Below, piece by piece: positions 26,528 through 35,080 of a stretch of 64,000 nucleotides of DNA. The stretch is from contig NZ_FNJV01000002.1 of NCBI RefSeq assembly GCF_900103125.1, positions 62,001 to 126,000 on the forward strand, written 5' to 3'. The stretch comes from Mucilaginibacter sp. OK268 (GTDB lineage: Bacteria; Bacteroidota; Bacteroidia; Sphingobacteriales; Sphingobacteriaceae). The translations under genes and the position numbers were made by a program. Position 1 is the stretch's first letter. Each line of letters starts with the position of its first letter. The notes beneath the pieces were generated by a model. That model saw nothing but the letters and a program-made list of their open reading frames with translations, was not told where the DNA came from and made no database searches.

Positions 26528-26559
26528 AAGTACATATCCCCTATTGCGGATATGTGCTT
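26528..26559. terminator. hairpin after the alcohol dehydrogenase gene
   Basis: AAGTACATATCC and GGATATGTGCTT form a 12-pair stem (one G-T) around an 8-base loop, 14 bases past the stop codon. It lacks a run of T, being followed by ATATATC, so it is a weak or factor-assisted terminator. Confidence 0.55.
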
Positions 26560-26617
26560 ATATATCACAGTTCATTAATATCTGACCCTTTTATAAATAA
26601 TCAAAACAAGAGAAATC

Positions 26618-27175
26618 ATGAACAAAACAATAGGTATCCTCGCAGGAAGTCTGCGCAAGGAGTCATTTTCAAAAAAAATAGGTAAAGCCATATTAGCTAT
26701 GGTACCTGAAGGGTTTGAGTTTAAAGTAATTTCTTTGGATGATCTGCCGGTATATAATCAGGACTTCGATGACAACAATGAGGTTCCCAAAGCCATTTCG
26801 GTGTTCAGGGAGGTGATGAAAACAGTTGACGGTGTTATTTTTATTACGCCGGAATATAACAGGTCGGTCCCGGCCGTCCTGAAAAATGCATTAGACGCAG
26901 GCTCAAGGCCCTATGGTAAAAGTGTATGGAATGCAAAACCTGCTGCCGTTTTTAGCAGCTCACCGGGGAATTTGTCTGCTTTCGGCGCCAACCATCATTT
27001 AAGGCAAAGTCTCGTATTTCTTAATATGCCGGCTATGCAGCAGCCAGAAGTCTACCTTCAGAAAGTGAATGAGTTGTTTGATGAAAACGGTGTTTTGAAA
27101 GAAGGAACGACTAAAGAGTTTCTGCAAAAAGCTGTGAATGCGTATATCGTCTGGTTTAAAAGAAATGCTGAGTAG
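26618..27175 (+). CDS. NADPH-dependent FMN reductase-like flavoprotein
   Basis: A 185-residue flavodoxin-fold reductase. The FMN phosphate loop is GSLRKESFSKKIGKAI at the N-terminus, and the isoalloxazine-contacting region is TPEYNRSVPAVLKNALDAGS. FSSSPGNLSAFGANHHLRQS is also typical of azoreductase/chromate-reductase members. Cytosolic. It may reduce quinones, metals or flavin; the nearby alcohol dehydrogenase and drug exporter suggest a detoxification role, which is inference. Confidence 0.9.
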   Translation: MNKTIGILAGSLRKESFSKKIGKAILAMVPEGFEFKVISLDDLPVYNQDFDDNNEVPKAISVFREVMKTVDGVIFITPEYNRSVPAVLKNALDAGSRPYGKSVWNAKPAAVFSSSPGNLSAFGANHHLRQSLVFLNMPAMQQPEVYLQKVNELFDENGVLKEGTTKEFLQKAVNAYIVWFKRNAE

Positions 27176-27281
27176 CAGTATAATAAGTTAAGACAATCAT
27201 TATCGTTAATAAATGACTGTTTAGTCATTATAAAATAGAATAGTACGATCATTATAAGTCTAAAATAACATCATAAAGATT

Positions 27282-27309
27282 GCCGCATACCATTCTTACG
27301 GTTGGCGGC
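27282..27309. terminator. hairpin in the gap before the second ECF gene
   Basis: GCCGC...ACC pairs with GGT...GCGGC around an 8-base loop with a two-base internal mismatch; GTCTTATTTATT follows. It probably ends the transcript of the FMN reductase gene 107 bases upstream. The rest of the 325-base gap (27176-27500) shows no coding frame and should contain the promoter of the sigma factor gene. Confidence 0.45.
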
Positions 27310-27500
27310 GTCTTATTTATTAACTGAAAGCAGTCATCAAAATCATTTTAACATCATCTTTTTCGTCGGTACTTTACGACATTCCCGCTCTGCGCTATCA
27401 AAAACGCTGCCTAAACAGTTATACTCTTCACGCAATATGTTATTAAAGGGCAGGATTAAATATTGTTTTTTATCTTAGAAGGTTTTCGGAAAACCCCCTG

Positions 27501-28073
27501 ATGAAAAAAATAAGCGCCTCATCCGATGAAGAATTGATCGCCATGTTAAAAGATGGTGATTTCCCTGCATTTGGCGAATTGTACGACCGCTATTTAAACC
27601 CAATGCTGGCAAAAGCCTTTGACCGGCTAAAGAGTCAGGAGGACGCCGAAGAAGTAGTTCAGGAGCTTTTTATAAAAATATGGCGGCGAAGAGAACGGAT
27701 AGAACTGCAGTTTTCGTTTAAGACCTATATTTTTGCCGCACTACGCTATGAAATACTCGATTTTTTAGCCAAACAATTACACCGGAAAAATCATCTTTCT
27801 ATTGATGAAACAGATCATCTGCAGGTTTTAGTCCAGGGAGAAGGGTTTTATTCACTTGAAATGAAAGAACTTCAACAGCAAGTGAACGAAATGATCGACA
27901 ATCTCCCGGAGAAATGTCAATTGATATTTAAAATGAGCCGGAATGAAGGTTTGAGTTCCCGGGAAATTGCCAATGAGCTCAATTTGTCGCACCGGACGGT
28001 GGAAACACAAATAAGCAAAGCTATTAAAACGCTCAGGCAGACTTTAAAAAACATAAACTCCCTAGTTTTGTAG
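27501..28073 (+). CDS. ECF RNA polymerase sigma factor
   Basis: A 190-residue ECF sigma factor. Region 2 is ELYDRYLNPMLAKAFDRLKS followed by DAEEVVQELFIKIWRRRERI, and region 4 is LPEKCQLIFKMSRNEGLSSR followed by the HTH ANELNLSHRTVETQISKAIK. First gene of the second uptake locus; the FecR gene follows 114 bases later. Expected to be released when the STN domain of the cognate SusC signals. Confidence 0.93.
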   Translation: MKKISASSDEELIAMLKDGDFPAFGELYDRYLNPMLAKAFDRLKSQEDAEEVVQELFIKIWRRRERIELQFSFKTYIFAALRYEILDFLAKQLHRKNHLSIDETDHLQVLVQGEGFYSLEMKELQQQVNEMIDNLPEKCQLIFKMSRNEGLSSREIANELNLSHRTVETQISKAIKTLRQTLKNINSLVL

Positions 28074-28187
28074 CCTAAATTTTCCGTTTTTATAAAAAAG
28101 TAACAAAAAATTAACTTTTTTTTCATGTTGCGTACGTGTTGTTGCGAAAAATGCACGCTATAGTATTAGTAAATTGATACAATAGCT

Positions 28188-29171
28188 ATGGATGTCCCTG
28201 AAAATATCAAATATCTGAGCCTTAAATGGAAAAAAGGCAGCTTAACAGAGTCTGAAAAAATTGAATTAAGGAACTGGTATGACGCCCCCCTACCCGAATT
28301 TCTGGAATTGGAAGGCACTGATGAACAGCGATTGAAAGCGCTGCTGTTTAAAAGGATCAGTAAAGAGTTGGGCAATGAAGAGAAAAAGACAGTAAGACAG
28401 CTTCCGGTATGGTTAAGAACAGCAGCGGCTATTATTTTGTTCTTTGGCATGTCATTCCTGGCCTATCAATATTTTAATAGAGCGGCCGCACCTGCTGTAA
28501 ATCAACAGATCGTAAACACCGAAGGTGTACGAAGAATAATTTTACCCGATAGCAGTGTTGTATGGCTGAAGGGAAAAAGTAAGTTTACCTACCCGGCAAC
28601 TTTTGGAAAAAACAACAGGGAGGTGTCACTTACCGGCGAGGCGCTTTTTGAAATCAGACACGACGCACGCTGGCCATTCGTTGTAAGGTCCGGAAGTTAC
28701 TTAACTACCGTATTAGGAACCAGTTTTAACCTGAAAACAGGAACCGCCGACCGGGATTTTGACATTGCCGTTCTGACGGGAAAAGTTGGTGTCATAAGAA
28801 AGGTATCAGGACAGGATAGCAAGGTGGTTTTTGTATCCGCCAACCAAACATTTAAGGCCGAGCTGGGGAAGGTAGAAAGTATAGACAGCCGGGCGAAAAA
28901 AGAAAACTTTCAGTCCATAACGGCGGGAACGCAATATGATATGGCCTTTGAGAAAACGCCATTTGAGGAAATTATGCATCGTTTTGAACAAAAGTTTGAT
29001 GTTCATTTTGAAGGGTATACCGGAGAGTATAAGTCTTGTAAAATAACAGCCGATCTTACTAATCAATCCCTGGAACAATCACTCAGGCTCCTTTGCGGGT
29101 CAATTAATGCCACCTATAAAATTCATGATAATAAAATTCAGTTAACAGGGGGAGGCTGTTTCGATGAATAG
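28188..29171 (+). CDS. FecR-family anti-sigma factor
   Basis: A 327-residue sigma regulator. A short cytoplasmic part (KWKKGSLTESEKIELRNWYD) is followed by one transmembrane segment (LRTAAAIILFFGMSFLAYQY). The periplasmic FecR domain includes GVRRIILPDSSVVWLKGKSK and SLTGEALFEIRHDARWPFVV, and the C-terminal DUF4974 domain includes KTPFEEIMHRFEQKFDVHFE. It pairs with the ECF factor upstream and with the STN domain of the SusC downstream. Confidence 0.92.
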   Translation: MDVPENIKYLSLKWKKGSLTESEKIELRNWYDAPLPEFLELEGTDEQRLKALLFKRISKELGNEEKKTVRQLPVWLRTAAAIILFFGMSFLAYQYFNRAAAPAVNQQIVNTEGVRRIILPDSSVVWLKGKSKFTYPATFGKNNREVSLTGEALFEIRHDARWPFVVRSGSYLTTVLGTSFNLKTGTADRDFDIAVLTGKVGVIRKVSGQDSKVVFVSANQTFKAELGKVESIDSRAKKENFQSITAGTQYDMAFEKTPFEEIMHRFEQKFDVHFEGYTGEYKSCKITADLTNQSLEQSLRLLCGSINATYKIHDNKIQLTGGGCFDE

Positions 29172-29191
29172 ATAGTCTTTACTAAATTAAA

Positions 29192-29216
29192 ACGGAGGTG
29201 CTTCCAACACCCCCGT
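29192..29216 (+). promoter_or_regulatory. hairpin in the fecR-susC gap
   Basis: ACGGAGGTG and CACCCCCGT form a 9-base stem with one mismatch and a 7-base loop, 20 bases after fecR. A T-run appears only 13 bases later. Together with the hairpin in the equivalent gap of the first locus (5758), it suggests attenuation or RNA processing between the regulatory genes and the transporter genes. Confidence 0.4.
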
Positions 29217-29261
29217 CAATTGGTTCCTAATTTTTTTAATCTCAAAATTCAAACCTAACAA

Positions 29262-32200
29262 ATGTATAAAAAAGATTTGATATGGCCTTTCTGTGCCTTA
29301 TCCAAACGGCTCATTCACACACAACATTCGGGTAAAGCAGCAACCATTGCGTTGAATATTAAAAGGGCGCTTTTCCGTGGCCGCCCGGCACCGTTCTTTT
29401 TACTTGCTGTATTCATAGTGCTCTCCTGTCCCGCGGCTGCACAATCTTCCGCGGAAAAGATCATTACGATTGCTTTTAACAACGTTTCGCTCGAAAACGG
29501 CATCAAACTGCTCGAAAAGCAGAGCCATACCAAGTTCGTTTATAACGACAAGCTACTTGATAAAAAAATAATACTTAATCAGTCATTTACCGGTCAGCGC
29601 CTTTCAACGGTCCTTAACTGGATACGCGACAAGTATGGTATTAACTACGACATCATAGATGACCAGTTTATTGTACTGAAGAGCAGCCGGCCCTTGCCGC
29701 TTCCGACAGGGCCGGCTGCCGCCGGTACCCGGCAGCCATCGTTAACCGGATTTGTACAGTCAGGTGTGGTTAAAGACGAAAACGGCGAACCTATGCCGGG
29801 TGTTACCATTCATCTTAACAATGCAGCAAATGGTGCCCAGACCGATAGCCACGGGGTTTTCAATATTGGAATTCCAAATGACGAATCAATCCTGATTTTC
29901 ACCTTTATCGGTTACAAAAAGGCCGAAAGAAAAGCAACCAGGAACCAGGAAATGATCTTCTTACTGGAACCGGACCCGGGCAGACTTGACGAAGTTCAGG
30001 TCATTGGATACGGCACTTCTACCAGGAGAACAAGTACGGGATCCCAGGTTGAAATTTCCGCGCAGGATCTGGCCAATACTCCGGCAACGAATCCGGCTTC
30101 AGCTATTCAGGGCAGAATGGCCGGCGTTTATGTTACACAGGCAAATGGTTTACCGGGAAGCCCGATGACATTTACAATCAGGGGGACAAATTCACTGGCA
30201 GGCAGCAATAATCCGCTTTTTATCGTTGACGGCGTTCCTTATCTTTCCGATGCGATATCTTCGATGGATGCCGCCAACGGATCTACCAGTCCGCTTAACA
30301 GCATCAATCCCGCCGATATTGAAAACATTACAGTTCTCAAAGATGCTGACGCCACGGCCATATATGGATCGAGAGGATCAAACGGCGTTGTGCTGATTAC
30401 TACTAAAAAGGGCAAACAGGGTGATACACACCTGGACGGGCTGGTCAAACATGGCGTTTCAAATGTTAACCATTACGTTAAAACCCTTTCCACACCGGAA
30501 TACCTGGCCATCCGGCGAAAAGCCTATGCAAACACCGGGATTAACCCGGCGACAGATGCCGCTTTTGATTTAACACGATGGGATCAAAATGCTTATACTG
30601 ATTTCCAGAAACTCCTGATCGGCAACACGGCACATACAACAGATGCCAATATCGCACTAAGCGGAGGGGACGCGTTAACCAGTTTCCGTATAAGCGGGAC
30701 GCATCACCTGGAAGGAAACGTTTTTATCGGGGACCAGGGCTATAAACGCAGCGCCCTTAATTTTAACCTTGGTCATAAATCCTTCGACCAAAAATTTGAA
30801 GTTAACTTTTCTGCTATTTACAGCGCCGACGAAAATAATATTTCAGTTCTGGATCAAACCTCTGCAGCTTATTACCTGCCGCCAAATTACCCGCTGTATA
30901 ACCCCGACGGCAGTCTTTACTGGAGCGGCGTCGCCTTCGGCATTCCACGGAACCCGCTGGGACAGCTTAACCAGCAGCAATCCAACAAAGGCAGCAACCT
31001 GATCAGTAATATGACCCTTGCTTATCATATAACCAAGGGACTGACCTTCAAGACATCCCTCGGATTCAGCCGGTCAGATATGGATCAAAAACGATTATCG
31101 CCAAAATCATCAATGGATCCAGGCGTAAGTTATAATGTGTCGGGGAGCATGTTTGCCTACAACGTAAGCAATAATTACATCATTGAACCCCAGCTCACCT
31201 ATTCCACCAGGATATCAAAGGGCGATTTAAGCGCTTTACTTGGCGGTACCTGGCAATACCAGAGCTCAAGGACACCTTATTACACTATTGCGACTGATTT
31301 CCCTTCTGACGATTTCCTGGAAAACCTGGCTTCCGCACAAAATGTGAGTACCAGCAGCGGTTCAAGTCAATATAAATATGCCTCTGTTTTCGGGCGTGTA
31401 AACTATAACTGGGAACAGAAATATATACTTAACCTGAATTTCAGAAGGGATGGCTCCTCCCGCTTTGGACCGGATTCCCGCTACGGAAATTTCGGATCAG
31501 CAGGCGCTGCGTGGGTATTTACTGAAGAGAAATTCGCAAAAGCCTTCCCTTTAATCAGCTTTGGGAAATTAAGGGCAAGCTATGGTGTTGTAGGTAGTGA
31601 CCAGATCGGTGATTATCAATTTCTGGACTCCTATGTCTCCGTGCCGTACGTTTATAATGGTGCGACCGGCCTGGTGCCAACACGTATTGCAAACCCTACA
31701 TACCGTTGGGAGCAGACCAGGAAACTGGAAGCTGCGGTCGACCTGTCATTTCTGAAAGATAAACTTTCTCTAACAGCCGCTTATTATAGAAACCGGACCG
31801 GAAACCAGCTGGTATCCTACCCGCTTAGTATTCAGTCAGGCTTTTCAAGCTACCAGGCCAATATGCCGGCAACTGTCGAGAACAAAGGCTGGGAGTTTAC
31901 TTTATCTTCTCAGAATATTAAAAGCTCATCGTTCCGGTGGAACAGCGAATTTAACATCTCGTTCAACCGGAATAAATTATTGTCCTTCCCCAATATCCAA
32001 AATACGGCTTATTACTCGCGCTATGTTGTCGGAAAACCACTCAGCAGCGTTTACCTGTTTCAGTATACCGGCTTCAGCCCTCAAACAGGCCTGCCAACTT
32101 TTGCAGACCTGAACGGGAACGGCAGCATCAACTTTGGCTTTGCTGAAACCGGACGCGGGGACCGGTATTTCGCGGGATACACACAGCCTAATTACTACGG

Positions 32201-32660
32201 AGGGCTTTCCAACACGTTCATTTACAAGAACATCACACTGGACTTCCTATTCCAGTTTGTTAAACAAAAGGGCAGATCGGTTTTATCCCAGTCATTTTAT
32301 CCGCCCGGGATGATGTATAACGGGGCTGCAAAGCCTGTTCTTCAATACATCAATGCGGGCTTGCCGGGCCAGCCGCAGATCACCAGTACCTATAACAATG
32401 CCTATAACGCTTATTCCAACTATGTTTCATCCGATGCAATACTTACAGATGCTTCCTTTGTCAGGCTGAAGAATATCAACGTCGCTTATGATTTTACAGG
32501 CGACTGGTTAAAACGGATGAAGCTGCAGAAGCTCAGACTGCAGGTACAGGGACAAAATCTGTTCACTGTTACCAATTACCTGGGGTTTGATCCGGAGTCT
32601 CAGGGTTTAAACGTCCCCCCGTTGAGGACTATCGTCGGTGTTATTCAATTTACCTTTTAA
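29262..32660 (+). CDS. SusC/RagA TonB-dependent transporter with STN domain
   Basis: A 1132-residue outer-membrane importer. An extended N-terminus with a late hydrophobic segment (FFLLAVFIVLSCPAAAQS) precedes an STN domain (about 65-145), a carboxypeptidase-like regulatory domain (GVVKDENGEPMPGVTIHLNN), a plug with LFIVDGVPYLSD and DADATAIYGSRGSNGVVLIT, and the barrel ending in a C-terminal Phe. The STN domain ties it to the FecR/ECF pair upstream. It is closely related in layout to the SusC at 2376 (shared phrases such as RDGSSRFGPDSRYGNFGSAG), but clearly a different transporter. Confidence 0.94.
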   Translation: MYKKDLIWPFCALSKRLIHTQHSGKAATIALNIKRALFRGRPAPFFLLAVFIVLSCPAAAQSSAEKIITIAFNNVSLENGIKLLEKQSHTKFVYNDKLLDKKIILNQSFTGQRLSTVLNWIRDKYGINYDIIDDQFIVLKSSRPLPLPTGPAAAGTRQPSLTGFVQSGVVKDENGEPMPGVTIHLNNAANGAQTDSHGVFNIGIPNDESILIFTFIGYKKAERKATRNQEMIFLLEPDPGRLDEVQVIGYGTSTRRTSTGSQVEISAQDLANTPATNPASAIQGRMAGVYVTQANGLPGSPMTFTIRGTNSLAGSNNPLFIVDGVPYLSDAISSMDAANGSTSPLNSINPADIENITVLKDADATAIYGSRGSNGVVLITTKKGKQGDTHLDGLVKHGVSNVNHYVKTLSTPEYLAIRRKAYANTGINPATDAAFDLTRWDQNAYTDFQKLLIGNTAHTTDANIALSGGDALTSFRISGTHHLEGNVFIGDQGYKRSALNFNLGHKSFDQKFEVNFSAIYSADENNISVLDQTSAAYYLPPNYPLYNPDGSLYWSGVAFGIPRNPLGQLNQQQSNKGSNLISNMTLAYHITKGLTFKTSLGFSRSDMDQKRLSPKSSMDPGVSYNVSGSMFAYNVSNNYIIEPQLTYSTRISKGDLSALLGGTWQYQSSRTPYYTIATDFPSDDFLENLASAQNVSTSSGSSQYKYASVFGRVNYNWEQKYILNLNFRRDGSSRFGPDSRYGNFGSAGAAWVFTEEKFAKAFPLISFGKLRASYGVVGSDQIGDYQFLDSYVSVPYVYNGATGLVPTRIANPTYRWEQTRKLEAAVDLSFLKDKLSLTAAYYRNRTGNQLVSYPLSIQSGFSSYQANMPATVENKGWEFTLSSQNIKSSSFRWNSEFNISFNRNKLLSFPNIQNTAYYSRYVVGKPLSSVYLFQYTGFSPQTGLPTFADLNGNGSINFGFAETGRGDRYFAGYTQPNYYGGLSNTFIYKNITLDFLFQFVKQKGRSVLSQSFYPPGMMYNGAAKPVLQYINAGLPGQPQITSTYNNAYNAYSNYVSSDAILTDASFVRLKNINVAYDFTGDWLKRMKLQKLRLQVQGQNLFTVTNYLGFDPESQGLNVPPLRTIVGVIQFTF

Positions 32661-32670
32661 TTTAACTGCC

Positions 32671-34083
32671 ATGATTAATATATCAAAACTTATTAAGTCA
32701 GCCGGTTTAGCCTTTTTTATTTTCATTAGCACGGGCTGTCAAAAATTACTGGACATCAAACCTCCCAAGAATGAACTTCCCTCTGAAGTAATTTTCAACT
32801 CGGTAGAATCGGCAAGAGGAGCCTTGTCGGGGGCATATAGTCAACTATCAGGATCGCAAAGTTATAGTTTGAACTTAACGCTCGCCGATGCCCTGGCCGC
32901 CGATGAATTACACTCTCTTTCCGGTTCCGCCCGGTACGCCGCATTGGAAAACAATACCTACGAGCCCCAAAGCAGCAGCTACACGTCAGATATATGGACA
33001 GATTCATATACATCGATCTACAGTTTCAACAGCATTATCGAACGATTGACAAACAATACTGCTGTCGGCGAAACTGCCGCGAGGCAAATGCGTTCCGAAG
33101 CGCTGGCTATGCGCGCCTATTGTTACATGCAGCTCGTCAGTCATTTCGGTGATGTTCCGCTGGTGGTCAGCACCAACGTAAACGTAACAGCCCTGCTACC
33201 CAGGAGTTCAGTTGCTGCCGTTTATACACAGATCATACAGGATTTAACCGAGGCAAAAGCGGGTTTGAGCGAAGCGTATGTCTCCAATTCCGGCGTCAGC
33301 GGCCGTTCCCAGGTCAACCGGAGCGCCGCGACTGCCTTGCTGGCCCGGGCCTATCTGGCTACAGGCAACGCGCAAGGCGCCGTGAGTAATGCAACGGAAG
33401 TAATTAACCATACGGATATGTACGGATTATTGCCCGGAAACCAGCTTAACAACGTTTTTCTTGCAGGTTCCAGGGAGGCAATCTTCCAACTGGGTTCGGC
33501 GCTTAACGAAACCTCCGGTTACACCAATGAGGGACAGGAGTTTGTCAGCGGCATTTATACATTTGCCTTACCCTATACCTTAACTGATGCATTGTTAAAT
33601 TCATTTGAACCAGGTGACCTGCGCCGATCCGCCTGGGTGCGTGACGTAACCCTGGATGGAGTGAACGCATCGGAATCATTTAAGTATGAGAACTCTGATA
33701 ATGACGATGCTGTCGCATCCGGAAGAAACGAGGCCCCGACAGTAATCCGCCTGGCTGAAATGTATCTGCTGCGCGCAGAAGCGAACGCAGCACTTGGCAA
33801 TGCCGCGCCAGCCTTAGCTGATATCAATATTATCCGTAACCGTGCCGGGCTTCCCGCGCTCACAACCGGTATAAATTTAAATTTAGCTATCGAACATGAA
33901 CGAAGAATAGAGTTATTCTGCGAACGCGGCGACCGCTGGGTGAGCTTAAAAAGAACCGGGCGAATAAATGCGGTATTAGGGGCAGCCAAACCTACCTGGC
34001 AATCCTTTGCTCAATTATTTCCTATACCACAAACAGCTATTGATGCTAATCCGAACCTTACACAAAATCAAGGATACAGGTAG
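32671..34083 (+). CDS. SusD/RagB family lipoprotein
   Basis: About 470 residues from the ATG at 32671, just past the susC stop; the open frame extends 33 bases further upstream into susC but those codons are unlikely to be used. The lipobox is FISTGC. SusD features include ALAMRAYCYMQLVSHFGDVP, the RLAEMYLLRAEANAALG TPR-like helix, and IEHERRIELFCERGDRWVSL near the end. Surface partner of the SusC upstream; the ligand is not predictable, though the M16 protease nearby suggests peptides. Confidence 0.94.
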   Translation: MINISKLIKSAGLAFFIFISTGCQKLLDIKPPKNELPSEVIFNSVESARGALSGAYSQLSGSQSYSLNLTLADALAADELHSLSGSARYAALENNTYEPQSSSYTSDIWTDSYTSIYSFNSIIERLTNNTAVGETAARQMRSEALAMRAYCYMQLVSHFGDVPLVVSTNVNVTALLPRSSVAAVYTQIIQDLTEAKAGLSEAYVSNSGVSGRSQVNRSAATALLARAYLATGNAQGAVSNATEVINHTDMYGLLPGNQLNNVFLAGSREAIFQLGSALNETSGYTNEGQEFVSGIYTFALPYTLTDALLNSFEPGDLRRSAWVRDVTLDGVNASESFKYENSDNDDAVASGRNEAPTVIRLAEMYLLRAEANAALGNAAPALADINIIRNRAGLPALTTGINLNLAIEHERRIELFCERGDRWVSLKRTGRINAVLGAAKPTWQSFAQLFPIPQTAIDANPNLTQNQGYR

Positions 34084-34100
34084 ATGAACATGGTTTGGTA

Positions 34101-34123
34101 TCCCGCGCCGCTTTGGCGCGGGA
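34101..34123 (+). promoter_or_regulatory. GC-rich hairpin between susD and the ABC ATPase gene
   Basis: TCCCGCGCC and GGCGCGGGA are a perfect 9-base stem with a GCTTT loop, 17 bases after the susD stop. No U-run follows, so it is more likely an mRNA stability or partial-termination element that keeps SusCD levels above those of the ABC genes. Confidence 0.5.
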
Positions 34124-34145
34124 CATCGGCCTCAAACTTAAATTA

Positions 34146-35078
34146 ATGGACAATAATATAGTAAGACTGATCGGGCTGTCGCACCGGTACGGGACCTCAT
34201 GGGCTATCCGCGACATTAGTTTTGAAATCAGTGAGCACGGTGTGCTGGGCTTATTAGGCTCTAACGGCGCAGGTAAATCAACCACGATGAACATCATGTG
34301 CGGTGTACTTAACCAAACTGAAGGCATTGTGGAGGTCGGTGGTTATACCATGCAGGATAACCCCATCGCGGCCAAAAAGCTAATCGGATTTCTGCCGCAA
34401 AATGCCCCTCTTTATATGGAGCTTACCGTAAAGGAATACCTTACCCAATGCGCTTATCTCAGGCTGATAGCCAAAAAAGATGTGCCGTATGCCGTCGACA
34501 AAGCGATGGCGAAGTGCGGCGTTTCGCATTTTAAGAACCGGCTGATCGCCAATTTGTCCGGCGGCTACAAACAGCGGGTGGGCATTGCGCAAGCCATTAT
34601 TCATGAGCCGCGGCTCGTAGTACTGGATGAACCAACAAACGGGCTCGACCCCAACCAGATCACCGAGGTACGTAAGCTGATTAAAGCGGTAGGCGAAGAA
34701 AAAGCGGTTATTTTTTCATCCCATATTCTTTCAGAAATACAGGCTACCTGTAGCCATGTCAAGATGATCGAGAACGGCAGAATGGTTTTTTCTGACAGCA
34801 TGGATGCTTTCAATAACCATATAGAACCGGACAGCCTGGTCATCACGCTTCAGAATCCCCCACCCTTCGAAATGCTGGAACAGCTTGATGAGGTAAAAAG
34901 TGTTGAGGTACTGAGCGATACAAGATTCCGGATTCATTTTTCGGGAGGACCGGAAATTTGTGAACACCTTATACGGCGGAGTATCGATCAGGATTGGAGG
35001 ATGCGCGAGATCACACTGGAGAAAAGTTCCCTTGACCAAATCTTTGCCCAATTATCAAACAAAACACCTAAGAATTAA
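34146..35078 (+). CDS. ABC transporter ATPase (GldA/CcmA-like)
   Basis: A 310-residue cytoplasmic ATPase from the ATG at 34146; an upstream extension of the frame would run through the hairpin at 34101 and is rejected. Motifs are Walker A GSNGAGKST (residues about 38-46), signature NLSGGYKQR, Walker B LVVLDEPTNGLDP and the switch His in IFSSHILSEI. Similar to GldA and other ABC-2 type exporter ATPases. It is 2 bases before the permease gene, so the two form one transporter. Confidence 0.9.
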   Translation: MDNNIVRLIGLSHRYGTSWAIRDISFEISEHGVLGLLGSNGAGKSTTMNIMCGVLNQTEGIVEVGGYTMQDNPIAAKKLIGFLPQNAPLYMELTVKEYLTQCAYLRLIAKKDVPYAVDKAMAKCGVSHFKNRLIANLSGGYKQRVGIAQAIIHEPRLVVLDEPTNGLDPNQITEVRKLIKAVGEEKAVIFSSHILSEIQATCSHVKMIENGRMVFSDSMDAFNNHIEPDSLVITLQNPPPFEMLEQLDEVKSVEVLSDTRFRIHFSGGPEICEHLIRRSIDQDWRMREITLEKSSLDQIFAQLSNKTPKN

Positions 35079-35080
35079 GC

